From: Thermococcus henrietii
GTDB lineage: Archaea; Methanobacteriota_B; Thermococci; Thermococcales; Thermococcaceae
Assembly: GCF_900198835.1 (NCBI RefSeq)
Contig: NZ_LT900021.1
Coordinates: 1,178,001-1,242,000 of the forward strand
Length of the DNA stretch: 64,000 bases
Direction: 5' to 3'
The position numbers were made by a program, and so were the translations under genes. Each line of letters begins with the position of its first letter. The first letter of the stretch is position 1. The notes under the pieces are model-generated. The model ran no database searches, had not been told where the DNA came from, and saw only the letters and a list, made by a program, of their open reading frames with translations. Shown here in pieces: positions 1 through 10,558 of the stretch.

Positions 1-137
1 ATCTCCTTGGCGAGCTTCATCACGTACTCACCGGCTCGTTCGGGCTGAAGGTAAGCGTAAGCCACGCCGAGAAATGTCCCAGCGAAGAACGTTGCCAGGA
101 GAAGTAAAAAGGTTCGTTTGACCCGCACTACCGTCAC
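1..137 (-). CDS. Membrane or exported protein, N-terminal part only
   Basis: The reading frame starts at a GTG (137) that overlaps the stop of the upstream lplB-like gene (GTGA overlap, 134-137), so the two are probably translationally coupled; a second GTG lies three codons in. Only about 45 residues are in the window. They show a short basic start followed by a hydrophobic stretch (roughly residues 9-30), which is a signal peptide or first membrane helix, then a charged region running off the edge. I do not recognise the family from so short a piece. Confidence 0.55.
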   Translation of the reverse strand, partial: MTVVRVKRTFLLLLATFFAGTFLGVAYAYLQPERAGEYVMKLAKE

Positions 138-412
138 CCTTCGAGGGCCTTCTTGAGGGCGATTTTGAAGTCCGCAACGTTGACGTAGGGCATCTCCACG
201 TCGAGGCGCATCGCGAAGAACTCGTCAATCAGGTGCTCGAGCTCGTCAAGGCGGTGTCCTTCAAGCTTCTTCTCGAGCTCGTGGACGGTCTCCTCCGGGT
301 GAACAAAGAAGTCCCCCGTAATCTTGACGTGCTCAGCAACACCGTTCTCCTCGTCGAACTCAATCCTTATGAGGCCCTTCTTGGCCTTGTGCTCACCGAC
401 GTGGTGCTTCAT
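134..412 (-). CDS. Lipoate-protein ligase accessory (C-terminal domain) protein, LplB-like
   Basis: A 92-residue protein matching the lipoate-protein ligase C-terminal domain, which some archaea carry as a separate polypeptide that works with the catalytic LplA. Typical features are the GLIRIEF strand near the start and the ITGDFF motif about one third of the way in, followed by a helical C-terminal half. It would support adenylation of lipoate and transfer to a lipoyl domain; the catalytic partner is not in this window. The inner ATG (412) is chosen because GGGG lies six bases upstream; an ATG two codons earlier has no room for that site. A TATA-like TTTAAAAAG lies near 443-451, divergent from argS. 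Confidence 0.75.
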   Translation of the reverse strand: MKHHVGEHKAKKGLIRIEFDEENGVAEHVKITGDFFVHPEETVHELEKKLEGHRLDELEHLIDEFFAMRLDVEMPYVNVADFKIALKKALEG

Positions 413-457
413 ACCCATCCCCGTTGTAAACTCGCGGGAGAACTTTTTAAAGGTTAG

Positions 458-2404
<1,947 letters not shown>

Positions 2405-2446
2405 ATAAGGCACTCATCTTTTCTCTTTTCTCCGGACCAGGCCAGG

Positions 2447-2483
2447 TATCGCCCCCGATACTAAGTATCGGTACCGATACTTA
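2447..2483. promoter_or_regulatory. Cluster of overlapping palindromes (GTATCG/CGATAC) before a toxin-antitoxin operon
   Basis: GTATCG and its complement CGATAC alternate four times in this short stretch. The core is a perfect 22-bp palindrome at 2462-2483 centred on GGTACC. It is preceded by CGATACT-A-AGTATCG (2456-2470) and GTATCG-CCCC-CGATAC (2447-2462). The segment abuts TTAAAGG (2481-2487) and lies about 110 bp upstream of the RelB-like start. Autoregulation by an antitoxin binding palindromic operators is usual for RelBE systems; assignment to this regulator is inference. Confidence 0.5.
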
Positions 2484-2594
2484 AAGGTTCCTAAAACGAT
2501 GCATGCAAATTATAATAATTTCGGTGTATCATTTGGTTGAGCGAATCGAAGGGAAAATTAAAATATCATGCCGAGAATTTAAAGCGGTGGGAAC

Positions 2595-2813
2595 ATGGAG
2601 CGGGTAAGCGATGCTAACGTGCGTTACGTTATGGAGGAGCTTGAGCGTCTGAAGGTGGAAATCCAGCGTCTTGAGGCTATGCTGGTTCCCATTGTGAGGG
2701 GCGAACTCTCCAAGGAAGAACTTGAGGAGATAGAGAGGGAGGCAAGAGATTTCAAGGAAGAAGACTGGATTGACGCGGACGAGCTTGAGCGGATTCTGGA
2801 GGAGGACTCATGA
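2595..2813 (+). CDS. RelB-like antitoxin
   Basis: A 72-residue, very acidic, helical protein that precedes and overlaps a RelE-type toxin gene (ATGA overlap at 2810-2813). The first half is a heptad-patterned coiled coil; the C-terminal third is highly acidic, as expected of the segment that wraps a basic toxin. Archaeal RelB proteins such as the P. horikoshii aRelB have this size and layout. GGTGG lies a few bases before the ATG. A TATA-like AATTAAAATATC around 2555-2566 would give a short leader. Confidence 0.75.
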   Translation: MERVSDANVRYVMEELERLKVEIQRLEAMLVPIVRGELSKEELEEIEREARDFKEEDWIDADELERILEEDS

Positions 2814-3082
2814 CTTTCGAAGTCAAAATAAAGAAGGAGGCAGTTAAGGCTCTAAAGTTCTTACCAAAGGCCAACCTCAGAAAATTTCTGGAGTTAAAAG
2901 ATGCACTTAGATATGAGGCGGTTCCCAAGGATAGATTTGACATAGTCAAACTTAAAGGCTCCGGAGACCTTGATATTTATCGTGTTAGAATCGGCGAATA
3001 CCGCATTATCTATTCTGTGAACTGGAAGGCTCGTAGGATTCTAATCCACAAGGTTAAGAAAAGGGAGGACGCCTACAAGTAG
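2810..3082 (+). CDS. RelE-family mRNA interferase toxin
   Basis: A 90-residue basic protein with the archaeal RelE pattern: an N-terminal basic strand and helix, a DIVKLKG segment, the DLDIYRVRIGEYRIIYSV core beta-sheet (about residues 51-69), and a basic KVKKREDAYK tail. RelE proteins cleave ribosome-bound mRNA and are neutralised by the cognate RelB. It follows the antitoxin with a four-base overlap. Length and all core segments are complete, so this copy should be functional, unlike the second RelE near 12.5 kb. The gene ends against the convergent aRF1 gene. Confidence 0.85.
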   Translation: MTFEVKIKKEAVKALKFLPKANLRKFLELKDALRYEAVPKDRFDIVKLKGSGDLDIYRVRIGEYRIIYSVNWKARRILIHKVKKREDAYK

Positions 3083-3083
3083 C

Positions 3084-4331
3084 TCAGTGAATCTTGTACC
3101 TCAGGAACACTCCGAGTCCACCAAAGGCCTTGTAGAACTGCTGGCCCTCCTCGGTGTCGAGGGAGATTATCTCCACGTTCGAGCCGGCTTCCTCCGCCAT
3201 CTTTATGAGCTCCTCCGCGACGTCCCACTTCTCGAAGGTTATGTTCTGACTGCCACACTTCGGGCAGTGGGTCAGCTTCTTCTTGTAGACGTGGAACTCC
3301 TGCTCGCTCATCGTCTTCTCCTCGCTCCATCCACAGTTGTTGCACTTGGCCTTAACCCTAACCTTGTCGTAGCCCTCGCTGATGAGGAGCGTGTCAACGG
3401 CGCCGAGCTCAAGGGCCTGGCGGACTTCCTTCTCACCGTAGGTTATCATTCCCGTATCCTTGACGAGGTGCCTGAAGAAGTCCTGGATAAGCTTCCTTTC
3501 CTTGACCGCCTCGTGGTCCCTGAGTATGTCGCTGGCCTTCTCGACGAGCTCCCTTAGGCCGTACTCGCCGTGGTAGCTTATGTCCACGACGCCAATAATC
3601 TTCTTCTTGAGCTCGTGGTGGAGGTAGTCGCCCTCAACGAACTCCTCCTTGGTCGGTCCGGGACCGCCGATGATGATTCCCCTCAGCTCGCCTTTCTCGA
3701 GGAGCGGGAGGAATGCCTGATTGGCGTGCTCGCCGATGCGCTTCATGAACTCGTGCGTTTCTTGCTCGCGAATCCTCTCGTAACGCCTCGCCGACTGACC
3801 ACCGGCCCTCGTCTTTCCAGGGACGTTCGAGGTGAGCTCATCTATAACCTCAATCCTCTTGCCCCTGAGGAGTCCGATGGTGGCCTCGTTCTTCTCGACG
3901 GTTATGAGGCCGTACGCATCTTTAACGCGGAGCATCTCCTCAAGCGGTTCGGTAACGAAGGTCTGGTCACAGCGGTAGAGGCGGACCTTGAGCGGTTCCG
4001 GCGGGACTATGGCCCAGAGCCTTATGTCGCTGACTCCCTCCTGCTCGCTGACGTTACCGACGAACAGGGCAAGGCCGTTCTCCGGAGTCTTGCGGTAGAG
4101 CTTGAGGTGTTGCATCGCCCTTTCAAGCGCTCCTAAAACGTTCTTTCGAGTGGACTTGCTCTTGATGTTCTGGGCCGTTCCGTACTCCTCGCGAAGCTGC
4201 TGCATGACCTTGTTGATGTCGTAGCCGGCCGGGATGTAGAGGCTGACGAGTTCGGTCGCTCGACCTCGATAGTTCTTCAGCTCCTCAACCTTCTTCTTGA
4301 GCTCGTACATTTCCGCTGACTTGTGAGACAT
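3084..4331 (-). CDS. prf1: Peptide chain release factor aRF1
   Basis: Translation termination factor of the eRF1/aRF1 family, 415 residues, recognising all three stop codons and triggering peptidyl-tRNA hydrolysis. The stop-codon reading motif NIKS is at residues 55-58 and the catalytic GGQ at 177-179. A zinc-ribbon-like CNNCGW...CPKCG pair sits in the C-terminal domain. The start chosen is the second ATG of ATGCTCATG, because GGGGTG lies six bases before it; a longer in-frame extension lacks a ribosome site and would run into the TATA box (TTTTATAAG, 4377-4385). Confidence 0.97.
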   Translation of the reverse strand: MSHKSAEMYELKKKVEELKNYRGRATELVSLYIPAGYDINKVMQQLREEYGTAQNIKSKSTRKNVLGALERAMQHLKLYRKTPENGLALFVGNVSEQEGVSDIRLWAIVPPEPLKVRLYRCDQTFVTEPLEEMLRVKDAYGLITVEKNEATIGLLRGKRIEVIDELTSNVPGKTRAGGQSARRYERIREQETHEFMKRIGEHANQAFLPLLEKGELRGIIIGGPGPTKEEFVEGDYLHHELKKKIIGVVDISYHGEYGLRELVEKASDILRDHEAVKERKLIQDFFRHLVKDTGMITYGEKEVRQALELGAVDTLLISEGYDKVRVKAKCNNCGWSEEKTMSEQEFHVYKKKLTHCPKCGSQNITFEKWDVAEELIKMAEEAGSNVEIISLDTEEGQQFYKAFGGLGVFLRYKIH

Positions 4332-4390
4332 GAGCATCACCCCTTTCTCTTCCCGTTCCCGGTTAAAAGAGGCCACTTATAAAAGTTAGC

Positions 4391-4636
4391 CTAGAAGAGG
4401 GATAGGATTATGAGTATAAACGCGCCGATGACTCCTCCAATGGCCAGGATTAGCAGTGTCAGCCAGTTTATTGGGACGTGCGTGACCCCAAGGAAGTTCA
4501 GGACGCCGATTATGATGAGGCCGGTAATCGCGTTCACCGCGAGCCACTTGAGAATCGCTATGGTGAGGGCTAAGATTGCCCACCCAACGAGCGCGAGAAG
4601 GAAAAGGAGAACCAGAAAGAGGAGGATGTTTGGCAT
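4391..4636 (-). CDS. BofA-like (pro-sigmaK processing inhibitor family) small membrane protein
   Basis: An 81-residue, almost entirely hydrophobic protein with two or three membrane helices and little soluble sequence. Size, hydrophobic pattern and the central WLAVNAITGLIIIGVLNFLG segment fit the BofA-like family, found in Bacillus as an inhibitor of a membrane metalloprotease and in Thermococcales with unknown role. GAGGTGG precedes the ATG. It follows the HEAT-like gene by nine bases on the same strand and is probably co-transcribed. A site-2 protease is encoded 7 kb away, but any link is speculative. Confidence 0.7.
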   Translation of the reverse strand: MPNILLFLVLLFLLALVGWAILALTIAILKWLAVNAITGLIIIGVLNFLGVTHVPINWLTLLILAIGGVIGAFILIILSLF

Positions 4637-4645
4637 GGACCCACC

Positions 4646-5206
4646 TCAGAGCTTTTCGAGGGTCTCCTTGGCTATCTCCCCGAGGGGGACCCACTTCTTG
4701 CCTTCAAACGGGAGGACAACCTTGTCTTCCACGCTGGTGAATTCTTCCACAAGGGGTTTGAGCTCGCTGAGCCCGAGTTCTCCTATGACGACCAGCAGAA
4801 AGCCCTTCTCATCCCTTTTGCCCTCTCGGAGGCCCCGTTTTATCTCTTCAACTACCCAGGAGCGGTACTTTCTGGCCAGTTCAGGATAGGTTTTGATTAT
4901 GTCGTAGGCGAGCACCATGGCGTTTTCTCTGATGTAGGGATTCCTATGGTGGATTAAGTTCATGAGCTTCTTGAAGTTGTTCTCATCGAGGTACTTTGAG
5001 AGAATATCCCTGTCAGTCTCCAATACCTGGGTCAGGGCTAAGAGCGCATCTCCAACGATTCCTGGATTCTCATCGTCGAGGAGTTCCACTATTGCACTCA
5101 TAATTTTCTTGTCCTTAATGGCCTCCTGAACGAGTAGCTCAAACTGTCCCGATTCAAGCATCTCTCTAACTTTCTTCTTTTTGGAACCGAAGGATAGGAA
5201 GGGCAT
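4646..5206 (-). CDS. HEAT/armadillo-like helical repeat protein
   Basis: 186 residues, entirely helical after a basic KKKK start. The central part shows HEAT-type spacing, with repeats such as NPGIVGDALLALTQ and NPYIRENAMVLAY about 40 residues apart. Such proteins are usually docking scaffolds; no catalytic motif is visible. The N-terminus carries no signal peptide, so it is cytoplasmic. It is the first gene of a two-gene unit with the BofA-like protein. GGTGAG precedes the ATG. I cannot give a function. Confidence 0.6.
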   Translation of the reverse strand: MPFLSFGSKKKKVREMLESGQFELLVQEAIKDKKIMSAIVELLDDENPGIVGDALLALTQVLETDRDILSKYLDENNFKKLMNLIHHRNPYIRENAMVLAYDIIKTYPELARKYRSWVVEEIKRGLREGKRDEKGFLLVVIGELGLSELKPLVEEFTSVEDKVVLPFEGKKWVPLGEIAKETLEKL

Positions 5207-5346
5207 GTTTGCTCACCGTTATCTCTATTATGTTGTCTTCATTAAAACTTTTCGTGTGTCTATTTTTGGAGTAATCTTTAAATATTCAATTCAAGTCTCT
5301 ACTAAAGCATAAGTTTAGAGCGCTCATAGCTAACTGGGTGTCTTTA

Positions 5347-6396
5347 ATGATTGCGAAAACATGGTTTCAGTTATATCATACCAAGGGAATTGTTAAAGCG
5401 AACTTTTCAGTTACCAATATTTGTAATTATAGGTGTAATCATTGTAATATATGGCGTAAATATCTTGAGAATCCAGAACTTTTGAGGAGGGAATTATCCT
5501 TTAAAGAGTTTCTTAAAATTTCTGAACAAACTACTAGTCTTAGATGGATTTCTATTACTGGAGGAGAGCCAACATTAAAAAAAGGTTTGGACAAGTTTCT
5601 AATTGCACTCCCAGATAGCATAAAATTAGTTTCATTAAATACAAATGGGTCCTTGCCAAATAAGATAACTGATATAATAAAAATTGCCGCAGAAACTATG
5701 CCAAAGAGGCTTTTTTATGTCTCCGTAAGCTTAGATGGTCCTCCGGAGGTTCATGATAAACTACGTGGAATTCCTGGCGCTTTTGAAAATTCTATTTCTA
5801 CATTTTTACAATTAAAACAGTTAACTGATGAATTTAAAAACGTACATGTCAATTTTGAATATACAATTACTCCTTGGAATCTAGGTCAATTTGAGGCCTT
5901 GCTTCGTTATTTCAATAAGACTAAATTTCCGGCCTCTGCAGCAGATTTTGTGATATCCCTATATGAGACTGCGGCCTATTATCATCATGATGATAGTCGT
6001 GGCTCAAAACCTACCCTAAAAATTCTCAAAGAAGCACAACGGATAGTATCATGTTTTCCTCGTATCTCCCTAAATCCGTCAACTCTATTCTGCCGTGTAT
6101 TCTTGGCATTATCTTCTGAGTATTACACTAAAAGAAAACGTCATCCGTGCTTTGCTGGGGAGAAGAGCGTATGGGTTAATCCTTATGGGGAAGTCCAAAT
6201 GTGTATATATAAATCTCAACCGCTTGGTAACATTAAGGATTATGACTACGACCTAAATCGGTTAGTTAGTTCACAAAAAAATGAAATATTGGAACTCAGA
6301 AATTCTTGTAAGGGATGTTGGACTCCATGTGAATCATACACTACTCTAATGTTTCGCCCTTTATTCCTTATTGAGGGGGTTGTGAAATCATGGTAA
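5347..6396 (+). CDS. Radical SAM protein with SPASM-like C-terminus
   Basis: About 349 residues. The N-terminal CNYRCNHC motif (CxxxCxxC) is the radical SAM [4Fe-4S] ligand set, followed by the TGGEPT S-adenosylmethionine contact. The C-terminal part holds further cysteines around HPCFAGEKSVWVNPYGEVQMC and CKGCWTPC, a SPASM/twitch-like auxiliary cluster pattern. Related enzymes modify peptides, sugars or cofactors; the substrate is unknown, but the two following glycosyltransferases suggest work on a surface glycan or glycosylated protein. ATG 5347 is chosen over GTG 5338 because GGGTG lies six bases upstream. It overlaps the next gene by seven bases. Confidence 0.85.
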   Translation: MIAKTWFQLYHTKGIVKANFSVTNICNYRCNHCNIWRKYLENPELLRRELSFKEFLKISEQTTSLRWISITGGEPTLKKGLDKFLIALPDSIKLVSLNTNGSLPNKITDIIKIAAETMPKRLFYVSVSLDGPPEVHDKLRGIPGAFENSISTFLQLKQLTDEFKNVHVNFEYTITPWNLGQFEALLRYFNKTKFPASAADFVISLYETAAYYHHDDSRGSKPTLKILKEAQRIVSCFPRISLNPSTLFCRVFLALSSEYYTKRKRHPCFAGEKSVWVNPYGEVQMCIYKSQPLGNIKDYDYDLNRLVSSQKNEILELRNSCKGCWTPCESYTTLMFRPLFLIEGVVKSW

Positions 6397-7874
6397 CTTT
6401 CTCAATGTTTGATTCACAAAATAAATGCCCCTGGAGAATTATTATGAAATATACTTTTATCATATCACTAGTTACTTTCGTGATGTACATAGTTACAGGC
6501 TATCGAGTTGTTTCTCATGGAGGTGTTGCAATAGATTTCGGTGAAGGTCCAATTGCATATGAAAGTTGGCTGGCTTCCCAAGGTCACAATTTTTATGTAT
6601 CATATATTCATACTTCAAAATTAGTCCTGGTTGTTCCCTATCCTCCCCTATTCCAATGGTTTTCCTCTATGCTTATTAAATTTGGTTTTTCTCCTATTAC
6701 TGCTGGACGCGGGTTATCATTTACTTCGACCTTAGTAAGTAGTATGTTGGTGTATCTACTTCTCAGGAAACTTAAAGTTGACAAATTAATCTCTGGAGTA
6801 ATAGCACTCTCCCTATTCTCATTACCTCCCATATTTATGTGGTCACTGCTCAATAGGGTCGATATGCTTGGTCTCATGTTTACATTAATCTCCCTTCTGC
6901 TGTTTTTTGAGGAAAAACATTTCCTATCTTTTATAACCATAAGTCTTGCTATCTTGACAAAACAATCTTTTATCTCATTGCCTTTTGTTATTTTTGTATA
7001 TTTACTCATTTCTAAAAAATATGCTCGGGTTATTGAACTTGTTTTTCTTGTAGTCTTCCCCCAGATTGTCTTGTCTTTATCTCTTCCAAATTACTTTGAC
7101 AATGTAATCTTAGCTAACATGTATCAACATTTGAATTTTGATATCTTTTATAGGGGGGTTCAGATCGTATTATACTACTGGATATTAATTGCACTAAGTG
7201 TTTATGCTACACTATTAATACTACAGAAACAAGGGATCAATAAAGAATACACGCTTTTAACTGGGTATTTTATAGTTTCTATTGTGTGGGCACTTGTGTC
7301 ATATAGTAAGCCTGGAAGCTCAATCAATTACTTTATAGAGCCTCTCGTGTTAAGCTTAGTTATGATAGGATTACTTTTCTCTTTCTCATCCAGCTCTCAA
7401 ACACGGCTCTTACTTAGTATCCTGTTGTTTGGCATGTTAGTAAACTTTGCATTAACTGATAACTCTATATCTGAGTTTTATTCTACACAAATTAGCATAA
7501 ATTATGCTCCCCTATACCATAAACTAGAGACGATCAATGGGACTATATTCTCTGAGGATCCATATCTTGCATTTAAAACGCATAAGGGTCCTGTTGTTGA
7601 CATATTTTTATTAACCCGCCTTTATTATGCGGGAGTTTGGAACCAAAGTGTGTTCCTAAATGATATTGCATCTCAAAAGTTTTCCGAGATAATAACATTA
7701 GAGCGGTTGAACAATAATACTGCATTAAACCCCAATTCTAGGTATACAAAACAAATGGTTCAATGTATCTTACTTTACTACCAGTTAAATGGTTCTATAG
7801 GAAAATATTATATATATCTCCCAAAGCCTAATGCCCCTAGAGAGGGGATTTGCCATGGACTCCAAGGGCAGTAA
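6390..7874 (+). CDS. GT-C fold membrane glycosyltransferase (PMT/ArnT-like)
   Basis: 494 residues with about ten to twelve predicted membrane helices. The first extracytoplasmic loop contains an acidic pair (DFGEGP, near residue 51) followed by PYPPL about 35 residues later, the layout of GT-C enzymes that use lipid-linked sugars such as dolichyl-phosphate mannose. The C-terminal 100 residues are extracytoplasmic and Asn-rich. It would transfer a sugar on the outer face of the membrane. It overlaps the radical SAM gene (7 bp) and the next glycosyltransferase (20 bp), so the three form one operon. Acceptor and donor cannot be told from sequence. Confidence 0.75.
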   Translation: MVTFSMFDSQNKCPWRIIMKYTFIISLVTFVMYIVTGYRVVSHGGVAIDFGEGPIAYESWLASQGHNFYVSYIHTSKLVLVVPYPPLFQWFSSMLIKFGFSPITAGRGLSFTSTLVSSMLVYLLLRKLKVDKLISGVIALSLFSLPPIFMWSLLNRVDMLGLMFTLISLLLFFEEKHFLSFITISLAILTKQSFISLPFVIFVYLLISKKYARVIELVFLVVFPQIVLSLSLPNYFDNVILANMYQHLNFDIFYRGVQIVLYYWILIALSVYATLLILQKQGINKEYTLLTGYFIVSIVWALVSYSKPGSSINYFIEPLVLSLVMIGLLFSFSSSSQTRLLLSILLFGMLVNFALTDNSISEFYSTQISINYAPLYHKLETINGTIFSEDPYLAFKTHKGPVVDIFLLTRLYYAGVWNQSVFLNDIASQKFSEIITLERLNNNTALNPNSRYTKQMVQCILLYYQLNGSIGKYYIYLPKPNAPREGICHGLQGQ

Positions 7875-10053
7875 AACCTTCTCACTACTCTTAATTCTGG
7901 GTATTGTAGTGGTATACCTATTACTTAGACTGCCTCTGCTCAGTGTTCAAAATGAATATGTTGATTATGATGAGGGAACATATTTAATGATTGCACGATT
8001 GATAAACCATGGATATTTGCCATATAGGGATATTTTTGCTGTCCACCCTCCGTTGTATTATTATAGCCTGGCTCTTTGGTTGAGAGTATTTGGAGATACT
8101 TATATTTCTGGTAGATTGTTTTCATTAGTTCTCGGTTTGGGATCGGTTATTATTGCATATATCATTGGATCCAAACTTAGGGATTATAAATTAGGTGTGT
8201 TATTTTCACTTGTTGTATCGTTAGATCCGACTACGATTCATATAAATACATTAGTATTGCATGATACAATGATAGAGTTCTTTACACTTTTATCTATCTG
8301 GGCCCTTGTGGAGTACTTACATACTAAACATCTGAAATTTGCATATGCTTCTCTTGCGATAGCCGCGATAGGTAGTGCAACAAAATTTACGATTTTCCCT
8401 TATCTTATCTCATTGTACACTTTTGTTATTTTTAGTACCTCCCCCCGACTTATCGAGATTCTTGAAAAATTGACTAAACATATTATTACGTTTAAGCAAG
8501 TCCTAATTGCACTCATATCCTATCTATTGTGGATTATTGTTATAGTGATACTTGTTCTCCTTGATCCCTCCCCCCTAATTAGAATATTAGGCATTGCTCC
8601 TGGAATTCATAATATTACTAAAATAGGCCATATCTATACTTCAATTGCGTTCTTATTCTTCTGGCTTGGTTTGACTATTTATACTTTCAATATTAGGTAC
8701 TTGAATGCTCTTCGTGATGTTCTAATAAAGATTCCCAAAATTCTAAAAATCGGCATTGTTTCCTTTATTATAATCTTATTAACCAAGGCACTTATTGAGG
8801 TTCCTCTGGGATTTTTAGTTTCTCATACATATATTACACAGACATATTTTCAACAAACAACTCGTTCTTATCCCTTTATTGGCATATTTGTTATGATGCA
8901 CAATGTTCTTTCTACCCTACAATCCAATTATCCTGAAACGCTTGTGTACCTTGTTCCCTTCTTTCTTCTTCTTTCTATCATAATTCTGGAAAAACTTAAG
9001 AACAACCTTAATGAGGCTTCTTCTGAGTTGAACATTCTCCTATTTTTGAATTTTGTGTTTTATTTCATATTGATGCCAATCATTCCAAATGTTAGATATG
9101 CATATTCAATGTTTTTAGTACTTTATCTTGCATTGCTGTATCCAATTGATGTTTCATCTAAGCATGAATTTTTTAAAATTTTATCTGTTATTTTTATTAC
9201 CTTGTTATTGGTGGATACTGGGATAATTATAAATTACCCTAAAGGGAATTTAGCTCTCTCAATGGGTCCTCACACCAAGGAACTACGGAATAATCTCAAT
9301 GATTTTATCGTGTCTCACAACCTTACTACCGGAACGTATCTTTCAATAAACCCCATGAATGCATATTACCTGAATCTCAGTGTTGTTCCTTATATGGTTG
9401 ATACTTTTGGTCTTGGCTATTTAAACCATAAAAATCTTGTAAATCTAACTAATGAATATCATCCAACATATGTCATTTTTAGTACCTGGATGTTTTCAAT
9501 TATGCAACATTCAAGTGCTCTCTTCAATGTCTATTGGCCCCTTTTTAAGTACGCACTCTCTCATGGTACCCTCCTTTTTGGTGAATCCTGGAAAGATGGA
9601 GAGCGTATTGAGTTATTCAGTTTACACTATTCTAAACAAGCTACTTCTTCTATAAATCTGGCCTTGTACAATGATGGTTTGAGCTTGTACATCAATGGGA
9701 CATCATTTTTAAATGTAAGCCTACGATATGGAGATAATGAACTCTTTCAAAATATTTCGGTGTTTAATGTAAATCCTAGCAGTTATATACTCAAAGCGCA
9801 GGATAAGACTGCTAAGGTCACAGGGAGAATATTGTTTAAAAACAATACTGTTCTGTTTATGGTGCCATATTGTTATTTTAATCTTAGTTTTAATGGAGTA
9901 GCTGTATCTCTAGGAAAACATACAGTTATATATCTTCACGATGGAAGATGCTTAACTGTTGTGGGCAAGCAACTAACAATACTCAACAATTCTATAATTA
10001 CTGGAGATGGGCAAATTGGGATAAAATTAGGGTGTGGATATCATGGAGTTTAA
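7855..10053 (+). CDS. GT-C fold membrane glycosyltransferase (GT39-like), large
   Basis: 732 residues: about twelve membrane helices, then a soluble extracytoplasmic C-terminal domain of roughly 250 residues with many Asn-x-Ser/Thr sites. The first loop has VDYDEGTYL with HPPLYYY downstream, the catalytic acidic and proline-rich motif of the PMT/ArnT-type GT-C family. ATG 7855 is preferred over an in-frame ATG eight codons earlier because GAGGGG lies seven bases before it. It is the last gene of the island operon, and its 3' end overlaps the convergent pilin gene by 27 bases. Confidence 0.8.
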   Translation: MDSKGSKTFSLLLILGIVVVYLLLRLPLLSVQNEYVDYDEGTYLMIARLINHGYLPYRDIFAVHPPLYYYSLALWLRVFGDTYISGRLFSLVLGLGSVIIAYIIGSKLRDYKLGVLFSLVVSLDPTTIHINTLVLHDTMIEFFTLLSIWALVEYLHTKHLKFAYASLAIAAIGSATKFTIFPYLISLYTFVIFSTSPRLIEILEKLTKHIITFKQVLIALISYLLWIIVIVILVLLDPSPLIRILGIAPGIHNITKIGHIYTSIAFLFFWLGLTIYTFNIRYLNALRDVLIKIPKILKIGIVSFIIILLTKALIEVPLGFLVSHTYITQTYFQQTTRSYPFIGIFVMMHNVLSTLQSNYPETLVYLVPFFLLLSIIILEKLKNNLNEASSELNILLFLNFVFYFILMPIIPNVRYAYSMFLVLYLALLYPIDVSSKHEFFKILSVIFITLLLVDTGIIINYPKGNLALSMGPHTKELRNNLNDFIVSHNLTTGTYLSINPMNAYYLNLSVVPYMVDTFGLGYLNHKNLVNLTNEYHPTYVIFSTWMFSIMQHSSALFNVYWPLFKYALSHGTLLFGESWKDGERIELFSLHYSKQATSSINLALYNDGLSLYINGTSFLNVSLRYGDNELFQNISVFNVNPSSYILKAQDKTAKVTGRILFKNNTVLFMVPYCYFNLSFNGVAVSLGKHTVIYLHDGRCLTVVGKQLTILNNSIITGDGQIGIKLGCGYHGV

Positions 10054-10212
10054 CGTTGAGACAGTGTCGTTTACTGTCGTGTTAATTTTAGATCCTGTTC
10101 TTTTGAGTGTCCCAGTACGGGGATCTATGAATGTCTTGATAACTACCAAAATTACCACCAACGCAAGCGCAGTCATGAAGATATACTCAATTGAAGCTTG
10201 AGCCGTTCTCAT
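10027..10212 (-). CDS. Class III signal peptide pilin-like protein
   Basis: A 61-residue protein starting MRTAQASIEYIFM. The QASIEY sequence is the QxSxExxxL-type class III signal peptide cut just before the Gln by an EppA-like prepilin peptidase. A single hydrophobic helix (about residues 10-26) follows, then a short polar tail ending LNSMISTP. This is the architecture of minimal archaeal type IV pilins, assembled as an extracellular filament through the N-terminal helix. The chosen ATG has GGTGG just upstream; a longer frame would add a polar leader with no ribosome site. Its tail resembles that of the neighbouring 58-residue pilin. Confidence 0.8.
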   Translation of the reverse strand: MRTAQASIEYIFMTALALVVILVVIKTFIDPRTGTLKRTGSKINTTVNDTVSTLNSMISTP

Positions 10213-10297
10213 AGTACCACCATGATGCCGGATATTCGAGATGTCTTTTTTGTTGTACATAGATAAAAGGAGAGGATAAAATAGCGAAATACTATTA

Positions 10298-10474
10298 TCA
10301 GCTGCTGCTCATCATGCTGTTAAGCTCACTTCCTATCGAGGATTCTGCTGTGTTTGCAGTAGTGCTGGCGCTGCTTCCCTTGCCCCTGAGCTGCCTAACA
10401 ACTATCAGGATTATCACTAGCGCCGCGGCAATCATGAACAGGTACTCAATTGCACCCTGGGCCTTTCTCATCAT
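10298..10474 (-). CDS. Class III signal peptide pilin-like protein (58 residues)
   Basis: Read directly on the minus strand: MMRKAQGAIEYLFM, a hydrophobic helix to about residue 26, then RQLRGKGSSAS and a polar tail ending LNSMMSSS. The AQGAIEYLF segment is a class III (pilin) processing site. GGAGGTGA lies six bases before the ATG at 10474. A TATA element at 10525-10532, shared with the divergent HTH gene, drives it. It shares signal peptide and tail motif with the downstream 61-residue pilin, so the two are likely major and minor subunits, or duplicated subunits, of one filament. Confidence 0.85.
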   Translation of the reverse strand: MMRKAQGAIEYLFMIAAALVIILIVVRQLRGKGSSASTTANTAESSIGSELNSMMSSS

Positions 10475-10524
10475 GGCAAATCACCTCCAGAGAGTTACTT
10501 CAACCTAAACTCGACTAAAAAGGC

Positions 10525-10532
10525 TTATATAT
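10525..10532. promoter_or_regulatory. Divergent TATA element between pilins and HTH gene
   Basis: TTATATAT is nearly symmetrical and reads as a TATA box on both strands. Rightward it predicts initiation near 10555, just before the HTH gene; leftward near 10502, giving a short leader before the 58-residue pilin. A single element serving both directions suggests that the HTH protein may control the pilins and itself. Confidence 0.5.
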
Positions 10533-10558
10533 CTTTCTACCCAATACTGAGGAGAAAC

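Larger units (their letters stand above)
5230..10060. other. Low-GC genomic island (surface glycosylation genes)
   Basis: Base composition changes abruptly. Within this block codons are rich in ATA, TTA, AAT and AGA and third positions are mostly A/T, whereas the flanking genes use CTC, GAG, GCC and AGG. Three genes in one orientation (radical SAM protein and two GT-C glycosyltransferases) with overlapping ends fill it. The left edge lies in the AT-rich spacer after the HEAT-like gene, the right edge at the convergent pilin genes. No integrase, IS element, tRNA target or flanking repeat is visible. Horizontal acquisition is inference. Confidence 0.7.

Noticed and set aside
10314-10508. Plus-strand open frame over the pilin
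   Set aside because: The opposite strand encodes a class III pilin with a perfect ribosome site; this frame has neither.
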